A DNA stretch of 64,000 nt from Lacicoccus qingdaonensis (GCF_900101075.1 NZ_FNFY01000002.1:124001-188000); one strand, 5' to 3'; numbered from the stretch's first letter, positions 52,660-62,162 are shown. The notes: generated by a model from the sequence alone, not told the origin. A program made the numbers and translations.

Positions 52660-52696
52660 AAAAAGGTGACCGGCAGCTGCCGGTCACCTTTTTTTT
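52658..52696. terminator. Bidirectional terminator between surE and lldP
   Basis: Perfect 24-base palindrome GGTGACCGGCAG/CTGCCGGTCACC with A and T runs on either side; no unpaired loop is left in the sequence, so four or more central bases must open. Confidence 0.92.
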
Positions 52697-52702
52697 ATTA
52701 TA

Positions 52703-54454
52703 TTATTCGTTTGTATTCACATCGATTTTCTTATAAGAACGCAGTATGAATCCTACTATAACAACCAGAACAATTAAAACAATGATTGAGCCGGCATTGA
52801 GTCCGAATCCATTGATCCAGACAAAGCCGAGTCCACCGGCAAATACAAGATAAAATGCGGTCGGAATCAGAAGCTTGGCAATAATCGTTCCCTCTTTACC
52901 AATCATGCCGACAGCTGCACTTGCAGCAACGACGTTGTGCACACAGATCATGTTGCCTGCGGCACCGCCTACAGCCTGAAGTGAGACAATGATAAGCGGG
53001 TTCGCACTGATTTCATCTGCAACACCGAACTGGAACAGTCCGAACATCATGTTACTGACTGTGTTGCTTCCTGCTGCAAAAGCCCCCAGCGCACCGATAG
53101 TCGGAGAAATCAGCGGCCAGCTGTCACCGAACAGATTTGCAGCAGCCTGGGCAAGAACGAGCGGCATGGATTCAAGTCCTGAACTGTTGACTCCTGAATT
53201 GATGAAAACCTGTACAAGCGGTACAGAGACAATCAATGCAGCCATCGCGGACAATATAGTTTTTCCTGACACTTTGAACGCATCACCCAATCCGCCCATA
53301 TCGAGCTTATGGATCCAGCCGGTCAATATCGCAACGACGATAAATACAACACCAGGAATCATCAGCGGTGAAAGACTGTGTTCTATGCCTGTTCCAAGAA
53401 TATCATCGAATGCAACCTCCCAGCCTGACAGCAGTGCATTCAGACCGAGCCCCTCGATTCTTGTCACTACCAGCAGCAGTGCCACCAGTATATACGGGAG
53501 CCATGCCTTGAACATTGAAATATCTTTTGGTGCTCTCGGCTCACTCTTCATATCACTGATCCATGATTCATCCCAACTTTCACGCGGTTCAAAATCAAAG
53601 GTATCCTTCGGCATAAGGAATCCTTTTCTTGCAAGCGGGATGACAATCGCCAGACCGACAAGCCCGCCGAGCAGTGATGGAAACTCCGGTCCAAGGAAAT
53701 TTGCAGTCAAAGAAAACGGGATGACGAAAGACAATCCTGCAAATATCGCAAACGGCCATACTTTCAAGCCTTCAAGAAAACTTTTATTCTTACCGAAAAA
53801 TCTCGTCAGCATCGCTGACATGAACAGTGGGATGAATAGTCCAACCATCGCATGGAAAATGGAGACCTGTCCGCCGACATTAAATATGAACGAAGACAAT
53901 TCCATGCTTTCTCCATCAAGAAACGAATTTACAACAGGCTGATTTTCAAGGCTGGTGTTCACACCGACGAGAATCGGTGTACCGACTGCACCATATGACA
54001 CCGGTGCCGACTGCAGCATCAGTGCAATCATTACAGCCGCAAGCGCCGGGAAACCGAGTGCGATCAGCAGTGGACCGACTACTGTTGCCGGTGCGCCCCA
54101 TCCCGCAGCGCCCTCAAGGAAAGTACCGAACAGCCATGCGACGATGATCGCCTGCACACGTCTGTCGGGAGATATGCTCGTGAATGATGCCCTTATGGTG
54201 TCTACGGCACCACTTTCTTTCAGAACATTGAGCAGAAGCACCGCGCCAAATACGATGACACCGACTTCCAGGGCGGTCATCACCCCTTTGATTGAAGCCG
54301 CCGTTATTTCGACTGCCCCCATCTGCCAGCCGAAAAAGGCAACCAGGATGGTGATGATGAAACTGTAGAACATCCCTTTTTTAGCCGACCATCTCATTAT
54401 GACCAGAAAAAAGAAAATGGCTAAAATAGGTAAAATACTTAAAAATACCAGCAT
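52703..54454 (-). CDS. lldP: L-lactate permease
   Basis: 583-residue membrane protein with about 13 segments. The LctP signature FGTFLEGAAGWGAPATVVGPLL is near residue 110-130, and the C-terminal region GNMICVHNVVAASAAVG is also typical. Imports or exchanges lactate or glycolate with protons. GGGGG precedes the ATG. The next gene upstream is a GntR/FadR-type regulator, as in many lld loci, but no lactate dehydrogenase (LldD/LutABC) gene is next to it. Confidence 0.95.
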   Translation of the reverse strand: MLVFLSILPILAIFFFLVIMRWSAKKGMFYSFIITILVAFFGWQMGAVEITAASIKGVMTALEVGVIVFGAVLLLNVLKESGAVDTIRASFTSISPDRRVQAIIVAWLFGTFLEGAAGWGAPATVVGPLLIALGFPALAAVMIALMLQSAPVSYGAVGTPILVGVNTSLENQPVVNSFLDGESMELSSFIFNVGGQVSIFHAMVGLFIPLFMSAMLTRFFGKNKSFLEGLKVWPFAIFAGLSFVIPFSLTANFLGPEFPSLLGGLVGLAIVIPLARKGFLMPKDTFDFEPRESWDESWISDMKSEPRAPKDISMFKAWLPYILVALLLVVTRIEGLGLNALLSGWEVAFDDILGTGIEHSLSPLMIPGVVFIVVAILTGWIHKLDMGGLGDAFKVSGKTILSAMAALIVSVPLVQVFINSGVNSSGLESMPLVLAQAAANLFGDSWPLISPTIGALGAFAAGSNTVSNMMFGLFQFGVADEISANPLIIVSLQAVGGAAGNMICVHNVVAASAAVGMIGKEGTIIAKLLIPTAFYLVFAGGLGFVWINGFGLNAGSIIVLIVLVVIVGFILRSYKKIDVNTNE

Positions 54455-54489
54455 GACACTGCCCCCTTTATTTATAAGTTCTAAGTTCA

Positions 54490-54555
54490 GTCGTCTGATG
54501 ACCGGATGACTTTATTGTATGTCGCCATTTTATGTAATCGCTTTCCAAATGTCAA
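54490..54555 (-). promoter_or_regulatory. lldP promoter with cre site and possible LldR operator
   Basis: -35 TTGACA (plus-strand 54550-54555), 17-base spacer, -10 TAAAAT (54527-54532). GGAAAGCGATTACA (54533-54546) in the spacer matches the CcpA cre consensus TGWAANCGNTNWCA at 13 of 14 positions. Downstream of the -10, CGGTCATCAGACG (54492-54504) contains a GTC-N4-GAC dyad that could be the GntR-family operator. Confidence 0.75.
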
Positions 54556-54569
54556 TTGTTTTTTTACAT

Positions 54570-54596
54570 ATAAAAGAGAATCTCTGTGAGAGATTC
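54570..54596 (-). terminator. Terminator of the GntR regulator gene
   Basis: GAATCTCT-GTG-AGAGATTC stem, followed on the minus strand by TCTTTTATAT. Confidence 0.75.
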
Positions 54597-54597
54597 C

Positions 54598-55287
54598 CTA
54601 ATAATGCGTCAGCAGCAGGTCCTCGACTTCTTTCAGATGTCTGTACATGCCTGCGCCTGCTGCTTCCTCATCTTTATCCTTTATCGCTTTTAAAATCAAT
54701 TTATGTTCATCATAAATCTTCTGGATGGATTTTTTCGTTTCATATAACCATATTCTTCTGGTCTCTTTCATCGTACGGATCATCGTATCCGAAACATCTT
54801 CCATCAGATTGATCAGCAGCGGATTGCCTGTCGCTTCCGCAATCGCCATATGAAAATCATAATCCGCCTGCTCGCCGAGCTCATTATTCTCCACAGCCGT
54901 CCACATTGTCTTGAGGGTATCCTCCATTTTCTTCAAATCATCCGCATCTGCTCTTTCACATGCGCTTCTTGCACACCCCACTTCTATGATCTTACGCAGG
55001 TCAAGAAGATTTGCGATATCCGCTTTTGTGATGATTTCGAAGTTCTGCTCAAAACCCAGCGGCATCTGCTGATTGATGAACGACCCGTGCCCGTGCTTCA
55101 CATGGATGATATCCAGCACTTTAAGCCTGTTCAGCGCTTCCCGGATAGACGCCTGTGAGACACCGTAGGAATCTGCCATTTTCGTAATCGCAGGCAGCTT
55201 GTCGCCGGGCTTCAATTTTCCCGACTTAATTTCCGACAGGATGATATCAGATATCTCTTCATATATTTTTTTCCTTGCAATACTCAC
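54598..55287 (-). CDS. FadR-subfamily GntR regulator, probable lactate-responsive (LldR-like)
   Basis: 229 residues. The winged helix with KPGDKLPAITKMADSYGVSQASIREALNRL (residues about 23-52) is GntR type, and the C-terminal FCD domain has the metal/ligand His and Asp residues in DYDFHMAIAEATGN and MYRHLKEVEDLL. Start is GTG 55287 after AGGATG. Placed directly upstream of lldP in the same direction with its own terminator between, it most likely controls lldP in response to lactate. Confidence 0.88.
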   Translation of the reverse strand: MSIARKKIYEEISDIILSEIKSGKLKPGDKLPAITKMADSYGVSQASIREALNRLKVLDIIHVKHGHGSFINQQMPLGFEQNFEIITKADIANLLDLRKIIEVGCARSACERADADDLKKMEDTLKTMWTAVENNELGEQADYDFHMAIAEATGNPLLINLMEDVSDTMIRTMKETRRIWLYETKKSIQKIYDEHKLILKAIKDKDEEAAGAGMYRHLKEVEDLLLTHY

Positions 55288-55460
55288 TCAAATCACATCC
55301 TGTAGTGTTTTTTTGAATTCAATAATAGCACAGACTTCAAATAATTATATAAATATATTTTGCAGTGATGCTCGTCATAATATTTTATTCCGGTCATAAA
55401 ATGCTTCCTTGTCCATGCTATAATAATATCCACAATTATAATGTAAAAGAGGTTGTTTCA

Positions 55461-57176
55461 GTGCGGAGATTCTTTTCTTATTATACGCCATATAAAATGT
55501 TATTTTTTGTCGATTTTTTCTGTGCGGTGCTGGTCGGACTGCTGGAACTCGCATTTCCACTGATCGTCAATCTGTTCATAGATGAACTCCTCCCTTCAGG
55601 AAATTGGCAGTGGATTCTTTTTGCATCTGCCGGACTGCTGCTGGTCTATGCGTTCAATACTTTCATGCAGTTTATCGTTACATACTGGGGCCACATGCTC
55701 GGCACGAATATCGAACGGGATATCCGTAATGATCTTTATGCCCATATTCAGCGGCTGTCACACAGCTTTTTCGATAATACTAAAACCGGTAAACTGCTGA
55801 CGCGCCTGACAAACGACTTGATGAATGTCGGAGAGATGGCCCACCACGGCCCTGAAGATTTATTCATCGCGGTCATGACTCTGCTCGGTGCTTTTGGTGT
55901 CATGTTATCCATACATGCTGAACTTGCGGTGATATCTTTCATCATCGTGCCGTTCATTCTGATCATCGCGATCTACTTCAATAAAAAGATGACAATCGCA
56001 TTCAGGGAACTGTTCTCACGGGTTTCAGACTTCAATCATATGATTGAAGATAAAATCGGCGGTATCCGTCTTGTCCAGGCTTATGCAAATGAAGACCGTG
56101 AAATGGACAACTTCAGAAAACTGAATGAAGCGTTCAGGGCAACAAAATTGAAAGCCTATAAAATCATGGCGCTGAATACTTCGTCCACATACATGCTGAT
56201 GCGTCTCGTTACGGTATTCATACTGATTGCCGGTGCATACTACACGATGCAGGGCGAGCTGACATTCGGGGAATTCGCAGCTTTCATACTGATTTCAAAT
56301 ATTCTGTTCAAACCGCTTGAGAAGATCAATGCCGTGATTGAACTGTATCCGAACGGCATTGCCGGATTCAAGCATTTCACCGAAATATTAAGAGAAGTGC
56401 CGGATGTACAGGAAAAAGAAAATGCGGTGCCGCTGACAGATGTGCGCGGTCATATAGAATACGACAATGTGACTTTCGGTTATGAAGCGAAGAAAGTTCT
56501 GAATAACATTTCTCTCACGATTCATCCGGGCGAGACGATTGCCTTCGTCGGTCCGAGCGGTGCCGGAAAAACGACACTCGCCGCACTGCTTCCAAGATTT
56601 TACGATGTGTCCGGCGGCGGGATCAGAATCGACGGCACAGATATCCGTGACTACACACTGCCGACACTCAGAGAAAATATCGGCACCGTTCAGCAGGATG
56701 TGTTTTTATTCTCAGGCACTCTCAGGGACAACGTCGCATACGGAAAACCCGACGCGACAGACGAAGAAGTTTATGATGCCATAGAAAAGGCGCAGCTGAA
56801 ATCACTCGTCGACGGCTACCCGAGAGGACTCGATACAGTCGTCGGCGAACGCGGTGTCAAACTTTCCGGCGGCCAGAAGCAGCGTATATCAATTGCCCGG
56901 ATGTTCCTGAAAAACCCGCCGATCCTCATTTTGGATGAAGCGACAAGTGCACTTGACACTGCGACGGAACTGGAAATTCAAAAAGCGCTCAATCTGCTGT
57001 CAAAAGGCCGTACGACACTGGTCATCGCGCACAGGCTCGCAACCATCAAAAATGCAAATCGTATTATGGTTGTAACAAATGATGGTATTGTAGAAAGTGG
57101 TACACATGAAGAACTGTTGAATATCGACAATGGCAAGTACAGGGCATTGCATGATGCACAGTACAGGTTTTCATAA
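55461..57176 (+). CDS. ABC half-transporter, Sav1866-like multidrug exporter
   Basis: 571 residues from GTG 55461 (AGAGG upstream): six membrane segments, then GPSGAGKTT, LSGGQKQR and LDEATSALD, the plan of homodimeric Sav1866/MsbA exporters. An in-frame extension to 55365 has no ribosome site and is not hydrophobic. pheA begins 40 bases downstream, the same pairing I recall from staphylococcal genomes. Confidence 0.92.
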   Translation: MRRFFSYYTPYKMLFFVDFFCAVLVGLLELAFPLIVNLFIDELLPSGNWQWILFASAGLLLVYAFNTFMQFIVTYWGHMLGTNIERDIRNDLYAHIQRLSHSFFDNTKTGKLLTRLTNDLMNVGEMAHHGPEDLFIAVMTLLGAFGVMLSIHAELAVISFIIVPFILIIAIYFNKKMTIAFRELFSRVSDFNHMIEDKIGGIRLVQAYANEDREMDNFRKLNEAFRATKLKAYKIMALNTSSTYMLMRLVTVFILIAGAYYTMQGELTFGEFAAFILISNILFKPLEKINAVIELYPNGIAGFKHFTEILREVPDVQEKENAVPLTDVRGHIEYDNVTFGYEAKKVLNNISLTIHPGETIAFVGPSGAGKTTLAALLPRFYDVSGGGIRIDGTDIRDYTLPTLRENIGTVQQDVFLFSGTLRDNVAYGKPDATDEEVYDAIEKAQLKSLVDGYPRGLDTVVGERGVKLSGGQKQRISIARMFLKNPPILILDEATSALDTATELEIQKALNLLSKGRTTLVIAHRLATIKNANRIMVVTNDGIVESGTHEELLNIDNGKYRALHDAQYRFS

Positions 57177-57216
57177 AATAAAACCGTCAGATTTTGTGAT
57201 TAAAGGAGAGATTTAT

Positions 57217-58068
57217 ATGATTATCGGCTATCAAGGTGTTGAGGGCAGCTATTCCACAGTTGCCTGTAAAAACTTCGCAGATGGGAAAAATTATGAGTCC
57301 AGAGGCTATCTGACTTTCAAATTACTGGTCGAAGCCCTGCAGAACGGCGAGGTCGATTACATTGCCCTGCCCGTCGAAAATTCGACAAGCGGGCCCATCA
57401 CAAGAACGATCGATTTGATGAAGTATTTGGAAGTTGAGGCAATCAGCGAGATCTACGTCAAGATCGACCACGCTTTGATCACTAAAAACCCGGTGGAAAT
57501 GTCGGAGATTACGAAAGTCTATTCCCATCCGGAAGCACTCGAACAGTGCTATACATACTTGAGTCAATATCCGAATATTGAAGTGCTCGAGTTCCAGGAT
57601 ACTGCCGGCGCCGTCCAGATGGTCAAGGAATCACCGGATGAAACGCTCGCAAGCATCGCAGGCAGCCATGCTGCAAAGCTGTATGACATGTCCGTGATCA
57701 GGGAAAACATCAGTGACAATCCGCTCAATACGACACGGTTTTTATTTTTCAAAAACAGGAACGGCACTTCATCCGAGTTTAAAAATAAAACCTCCTTATA
57801 CATCGAAACGGATCACAGCACCGGTTCCCTGAATGAACTTTTAAGCATTTTCAAGGAAAATGACGTCAACCTGGTCTATCTGATGTCGAGGCCGATCCAG
57901 AACAAACCGTTTTCCTACGGATTCTTCATCGATGTCGAAAGCGGCATCCAGGAATCGGGTCTTGCGGGTGCGCTGGACACAATTACATCCAGAGGCGCCT
58001 ATGTCAATGTACTCGGCAGTTTTGAACGGGGCAGGATTCCATCCTACGACGGCATCGTTGAAAACTGA
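57217..58068 (+). CDS. pheA: Prephenate dehydratase
   Basis: Phenylalanine synthesis: prephenate to phenylpyruvate. 283 residues; the PDT domain has IGYQGVEGSYS at the start, the VENSTSGPI motif, and DNPLNTTRFLFF (Thr-Arg-Phe), followed by an ACT domain with SRPIQNKPFSYGFFIDVES where Phe binds and inhibits. AAAGGAG precedes the ATG at 57217. It shares a transcript direction with the ABC gene upstream; no T-box leader is present in the 40-base gap. Confidence 0.95.
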   Translation: MIIGYQGVEGSYSTVACKNFADGKNYESRGYLTFKLLVEALQNGEVDYIALPVENSTSGPITRTIDLMKYLEVEAISEIYVKIDHALITKNPVEMSEITKVYSHPEALEQCYTYLSQYPNIEVLEFQDTAGAVQMVKESPDETLASIAGSHAAKLYDMSVIRENISDNPLNTTRFLFFKNRNGTSSEFKNKTSLYIETDHSTGSLNELLSIFKENDVNLVYLMSRPIQNKPFSYGFFIDVESGIQESGLAGALDTITSRGAYVNVLGSFERGRIPSYDGIVEN

Positions 58069-58140
58069 CGGATGGATTAAATCATTCGGTAAAGGGTATT
58101 TATGGTTATACTGAATAACTTTTAAAATGAGGCGAAAATT

Positions 58141-58860
58141 ATGACATTACCTATTATCGGTTTGACAACAGAAGTTGTCGGCGGAGATCATCTGGAGCTG
58201 AGATCGACTTTCATCTATTCCATTTCCAAGCTGGGCGGCATCCCGCTGCTGCTTCCGAAGGTGGAGAAGGAAGATGTGATCATGGGGCAGCTCGAACACA
58301 TCGATGCGCTTTTTTTGACCGGCGGCAGTGATATCGACCCTTCGACCTACGATGAAAACCCGCATCCAAAGCTTGAAAAAGTTGAAGCCGGCCGGGACAA
58401 GTATGAACTTGAACTGATTCACCTTGCCATGGAAAAAGACATCCCGATACTCGGTGTCTGCCGCGGCAGCCAGCTCTTGAACAGTGTCGCAGGCGGCACG
58501 ATGTATCAGGACCTGGATTCTGAATACGACGACACGCTCATTCAGCACAGACAGCCTTCCGCCCGTGATTTCCTCAATCATAAAATTGAAGTGATGGAAG
58601 GTACAAAACTTCATGACATTGTCGGCACGACCGAAATGTCGGTAAACAGTTTCCATCATCAGGCCAATCACGATATCGGCGCCTCTTTCGAAGTTTCCGC
58701 CGTCGCACCGGACGGGGTCATCGAAGCCATTGAAAGTAAGGAACATGACTTTGTCATGGGGCTGCAGTTCCACCCGGAAGACGCATTTGAGTTCGATGAA
58801 TCTTCAAGAAAAATAATGGAAGCATTCATCAATGCTGCAAAAAACGGCAGGGCTGATTAA
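58141..58860 (+). CDS. Gamma-glutamyl-GABA hydrolase-like class I amidotransferase (PuuD family), copy 1
   Basis: 239 residues. Catalytic triad Cys107 (GVCRGSQL), His211 and Glu213 (QFHPED), oxyanion FLTGGSDIDP. PuuD-type enzymes split gamma-glutamyl amides such as gamma-glutamyl-GABA in putrescine breakdown; the real substrate here is unknown because no other puu genes are close. The stop codon lies within the following terminator. A paralogue follows at 58.9 kb. Confidence 0.88.
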   Translation: MTLPIIGLTTEVVGGDHLELRSTFIYSISKLGGIPLLLPKVEKEDVIMGQLEHIDALFLTGGSDIDPSTYDENPHPKLEKVEAGRDKYELELIHLAMEKDIPILGVCRGSQLLNSVAGGTMYQDLDSEYDDTLIQHRQPSARDFLNHKIEVMEGTKLHDIVGTTEMSVNSFHHQANHDIGASFEVSAVAPDGVIEAIESKEHDFVMGLQFHPEDAFEFDESSRKIMEAFINAAKNGRAD

Positions 58861-58876
58861 CCAGCCCTGCCCTTTT
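58846..58876 (+). terminator. Terminator overlapping the end of copy 1
   Basis: GGCAGGGCTG-ATTAAC-CAGCCCTGCC stem followed by CTTTTTG; the loop includes the stop codon TAA. Confidence 0.88.
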
Positions 58877-58940
58877 TGTTTTGTCGCCCGGCCGGGTCTG
58901 TGCTACCCTTTAGTGTAAATATATATAAAGGGGAATCAGT

Positions 58941-59645
58941 ATGTCACAACCTGTCATTGGAATCACTACATTTATATCAGACAAAGGACTCACACTGCCG
59001 ACGACATATATCGATGCCATCAACGACTCAGACGGCGTGCCGATGGTGCTTGCCAAAACATTGGATGCGGAGAAAATGAAAGCCCAGATTGACAAGATCG
59101 ATGCACTGCTCCTCACCGGCGGGAATGATATCGAGCCTGCCCTCTTCAATGAGGAACCCCACCAGCAGCTCGGTGAAATAGAACCCGGACGCGATGAATA
59201 TGAAAGCGGACTTATAGAACATGCATTATCCAAGGGGATCCCCGTGCTTGGAATATGCCGCGGTGCACAGATTTTGAACATTCAGCAGGGCGGTACGATG
59301 TATCAGGATATTTATGATCAGATCGACGGCAGTGTGAACCAGCATACCCAGAAAGCGGCAAGGGATTACCTCGCGCATACAGTGAACATTGAAGACGGGT
59401 CTTTATTACATAGTATTGTCGGTGAAACGAAAATCAGGACAAATACTTTCCACCATCAGGCAAACAAGGACGTGCCGGATCATTTCATCATTTCTGCCAC
59501 CTCACCTGACGGTGTCATCGAGGCAGTGGAAAGCACGATACATGATTTTGTCATCGGCCTGCAGTGGCATCCGGAAGGCACTTATTTCAATGACGAACCT
59601 TCCAGGAAAATTTTTCATGCACTCGTTGAAGCCGCTCAGAAATAA
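58941..59645 (+). CDS. Gamma-glutamyl-GABA hydrolase-like class I amidotransferase (PuuD family), copy 2
   Basis: 234 residues with Cys106 (GICRGAQIL), His210 and Glu212 (QWHPEG), and LLTGGNDIEP. Clear paralogue of the preceding gene with the same order of motifs but many substitutions, so the duplication is not recent. It has its own ribosome site AAAGGGG. rpiA starts 31 bases after its stop and is probably co-transcribed. Confidence 0.88.
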   Translation: MSQPVIGITTFISDKGLTLPTTYIDAINDSDGVPMVLAKTLDAEKMKAQIDKIDALLLTGGNDIEPALFNEEPHQQLGEIEPGRDEYESGLIEHALSKGIPVLGICRGAQILNIQQGGTMYQDIYDQIDGSVNQHTQKAARDYLAHTVNIEDGSLLHSIVGETKIRTNTFHHQANKDVPDHFIISATSPDGVIEAVESTIHDFVIGLQWHPEGTYFNDEPSRKIFHALVEAAQK

Positions 59646-59676
59646 ATTCAGCTCCACCGGCAGAAAGGAGAGTTTC

Positions 59677-60336
59677 ATGAAACATGTCCATGATTTTTTA
59701 AATCAGCATATCACTGACCATTCGATTATCGGCATGGGATCCGGATCGACGATCGAAGCGTATATCCCGGCAGCAGCAGAGTATATACAGAAACATGATC
59801 TCGATGTGACCTTCGTCCCCACCTCCACACGGACGGAAAAATTTTTGCATGACCACAGGATGACAACATCGCTCGATATAGAAAAGATCGATTTCACGAT
59901 AGACGGTGCAGATCATTTCACGCCGTCACTTTCAGCGGTCAAGGGGTACGGCGGCGCACTCCTCCGGGAAAAGCAGATCGGCTACTTTTCAAAAGACATC
60001 ATCATCGTCGCAAAAGAGGATAAACAGACAGGGTCATTTGAAGGTCTCAAAATTCCGGTGGAAATCAATCCATTTTTGTCTGAACTGACAAAGATCCAGA
60101 TTGAAGGGATTTCTGAAGCCGAGATAACAGACCGATTGGATGGAGATGATCTCTTCGTTACCGATAACGGCAATTATATAGCCGACTGCCGGTTCAGATC
60201 CATTCCGGATATTTCATCTCTCCATAATGAACTCATCAATATACCCGGCGTCATCGAGACCGGCATATTCGACCGCTTCATCAGTCAGATCGTTTCGTTC
60301 AGTGATAACGATATGGTCATTCATAAAAACCAGTAA
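59677..60336 (+). CDS. rpiA: Ribose-5-phosphate isomerase A
   Basis: Interconverts ribose-5-phosphate and ribulose-5-phosphate in the pentose phosphate pathway. 219 residues with GMGSGSTIEAY, PTSTRTEKF, TIDGADH and KGYGGALLREK, including the catalytic Asp and Glu/Lys region. The ATG at 59677 follows AAAGGAG; an in-frame upstream extension overlaps the preceding gene and is not coding. A terminator follows. Confidence 0.94.
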   Translation: MKHVHDFLNQHITDHSIIGMGSGSTIEAYIPAAAEYIQKHDLDVTFVPTSTRTEKFLHDHRMTTSLDIEKIDFTIDGADHFTPSLSAVKGYGGALLREKQIGYFSKDIIIVAKEDKQTGSFEGLKIPVEINPFLSELTKIQIEGISEAEITDRLDGDDLFVTDNGNYIADCRFRSIPDISSLHNELINIPGVIETGIFDRFISQIVSFSDNDMVIHKNQ

Positions 60337-60340
60337 TGCG

Positions 60341-60372
60341 ACAGGGGCCGCCGAAGCAGTCCCTGTTTTTTT
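60341..60372 (+). terminator. Terminator of rpiA
   Basis: ACAGGG/CCCTGT stem with a 14-base loop and seven T. Confidence 0.85.
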
Positions 60373-60381
60373 CACGAATAA

Positions 60382-60436
60382 AATTTACTGAATATTCGTA
60401 ATAAATTTTGTAAATTATTTCGCTTTCCGGTATAAT
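60382..60436 (+). promoter_or_regulatory. OppA promoter with CodY-like box
   Basis: -35 TTGTAA (60408-60413), 17-base spacer, -10 TATAAT (60431-60436). AATTTACTGAATATT (60382-60396) just upstream of the -35 matches the CodY motif AATTTTCWGAAAATT at 13 of 15 positions. CodY repression of peptide uptake in rich medium is well known in Firmicutes. Confidence 0.75.
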
Positions 60437-60467
60437 GTAATCATACTTAAACGAGGGGGAAAGTAAG

Positions 60468-62153
60468 ATGGACAAAAAGTTTTGGTTCATCCCGTTGATG
60501 CTGGTCTTGGTATTTGTTCTGGCCGCATGTACCGACGATGGCAATGTGGATGAACAAGCAGAAGGGGATAATGCTTCAGAAGACGGCGGACAAGGGGGAG
60601 ACCTCGCGATCGGCATGACGAACGAACCGGTCACGATGGACCCGCATACTTCAAACGACATTCCATCGGCTCAGCTGAGAACACAGATTTACGATACGCT
60701 TGTCGCCCAGGACCTCGATATGGAAATCGGCGAAGGCCTTGCGACGGATTGGGAGCAGGTGGATGACAACACCTGGAGTTTCACTTTAAAAGAAGATGTC
60801 ACTTTCCATAACGGCTCCGACTTTACAGCGGAAGATGTGAAAGCGACAATCGACCGACTGCTCGACCCTGCTGTCGGGTCATCTGTAGCATTCATGTTTG
60901 AAATGGTCGAGGAAATTGAAGTCGTGGATGACCATGAAGTCCATTTCCATACTGAGTATCCGTTTGCACCACTGCTCAGCCATCTGGCACATAACACGGC
61001 GGGTATCATGAGCAAGGAAATCATCGATGAAGATTATCAGAACGCACTGGACGGGGCGGACTCGGACATATCAGCAGAAGACTATTATGAAATGAGAGAA
61101 GAAGGCGGAGATGAATTCGAAGAACTTTCGGAAGATATTTCAGAATCACTCGGACAGGTGATTGCTGAAAATCCGGATGGTACAAACCATCTGCAGCTTC
61201 AGGAGAGAAATCCCGGGGAAAATGTCGTCCTTGAAAAATTCGATGAATTCCACGGCGAAGAGCGCAATTTTGAAACGGTGACCTACAGAGTCATTCCTGA
61301 AAACCAGGCAAGGCTCGCCGAACTGGAAACCGGCGGCATTGCCGTCAACGACAGTGTCGATGCTGAAAACATGCAGCGTGTCAGGGAGCATGAAGATACG
61401 GATATCATCGACCAGCAGGGACTGTCCATGACATACCTCGCATTCAACTATGAAAAAGAACCTTTCGACGATGAAAATGTCCGACAGGCGATATCACACG
61501 CAATCGACCGTGAGAGCATCATCAATGAGATACAGGACGGGCGCGGCGTACTCGCCTCGACACATATTTCACCGTCGGTAATCGGACACGATGAATCACA
61601 GGATGAGATGGCCTTTGACCTGGACCAGGCACGTGAATATCTCGACCAGTCCGATTATGCGGATGGATTTGATGCGACACTCTGGATTTCGGATGACGAA
61701 GTAAACAGGGATATCGCACTCTTCATGCAGGACAGACTGAGTGAAATCGACATCAATCTGGAAATCGAACAGTATGAATTCGGCACATTCCTTGAGATGG
61801 CCGAACAGGGCGACCATGATATGTTCATGCTGCAGTGGATTACCGTGACGGGGGATCCCGACTACGGTCTCTACCCTATGTTCCACACAGAAAGTCAGGA
61901 TGGTTCGGGCAACCGCTGGAACTACTCCAACCCGGAACTGGACGAAGTGCTTGAAGCCGGCAGACAGGAAAGCGATGAAGGCACCCGGGAAGAACATTAT
62001 GCCGAAGCACAGGAAATATTGGTAAATGACCTGCCGATCACCCCGCTCTACTACGGTGAACTCGGTCCAGGTGTCAATACTTCACTTGTGGAAGGCGTTG
62101 AAATCGATCCGGTCGGCATCATCAGACTGGAAAATGTCTCCTTCCCAGAATAG
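60468..62153 (+). CDS. Peptide ABC transporter substrate-binding lipoprotein (OppA/DppE family)
   Basis: 561-residue family 5 binding protein. Lipoprotein signal with LAAC (Cys about 22) followed by an acidic linker; then GMTNEPVTMDPHTSND, the conserved DNTWSFTLKEDVTFHNG block and the C-terminal QWITVTGDPDY. Binds oligopeptides, dipeptides or glutathione-like ligands. GAGGGGG precedes the ATG. No permease or ATPase gene is adjacent, so it is an orphan component. The many Asp and Glu suit a salt-adapted extracellular protein. Confidence 0.9.
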   Translation: MDKKFWFIPLMLVLVFVLAACTDDGNVDEQAEGDNASEDGGQGGDLAIGMTNEPVTMDPHTSNDIPSAQLRTQIYDTLVAQDLDMEIGEGLATDWEQVDDNTWSFTLKEDVTFHNGSDFTAEDVKATIDRLLDPAVGSSVAFMFEMVEEIEVVDDHEVHFHTEYPFAPLLSHLAHNTAGIMSKEIIDEDYQNALDGADSDISAEDYYEMREEGGDEFEELSEDISESLGQVIAENPDGTNHLQLQERNPGENVVLEKFDEFHGEERNFETVTYRVIPENQARLAELETGGIAVNDSVDAENMQRVREHEDTDIIDQQGLSMTYLAFNYEKEPFDDENVRQAISHAIDRESIINEIQDGRGVLASTHISPSVIGHDESQDEMAFDLDQAREYLDQSDYADGFDATLWISDDEVNRDIALFMQDRLSEIDINLEIEQYEFGTFLEMAEQGDHDMFMLQWITVTGDPDYGLYPMFHTESQDGSGNRWNYSNPELDEVLEAGRQESDEGTREEHYAEAQEILVNDLPITPLYYGELGPGVNTSLVEGVEIDPVGIIRLENVSFPE

Positions 62154-62162
62154 ATTAATCAT

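Noticed and set aside
55365-55460. N-terminal extension of the Sav1866-like gene
   Set aside because: Contains promoter-like sequence and no ribosome site; family members start at the VRRFFSYY equivalent.
59389-59676. N-terminal extension of rpiA by 96 codons
   Set aside because: It overlaps the amidotransferase gene in another frame; the AAAGGAG site and family length both point to the ATG at 59677.
60414-60430. cre-like GGAAAGCGAAATAA on the minus strand in the OppA promoter spacer
   Set aside because: Three or more mismatches to the consensus, unlike the clear lldP site.
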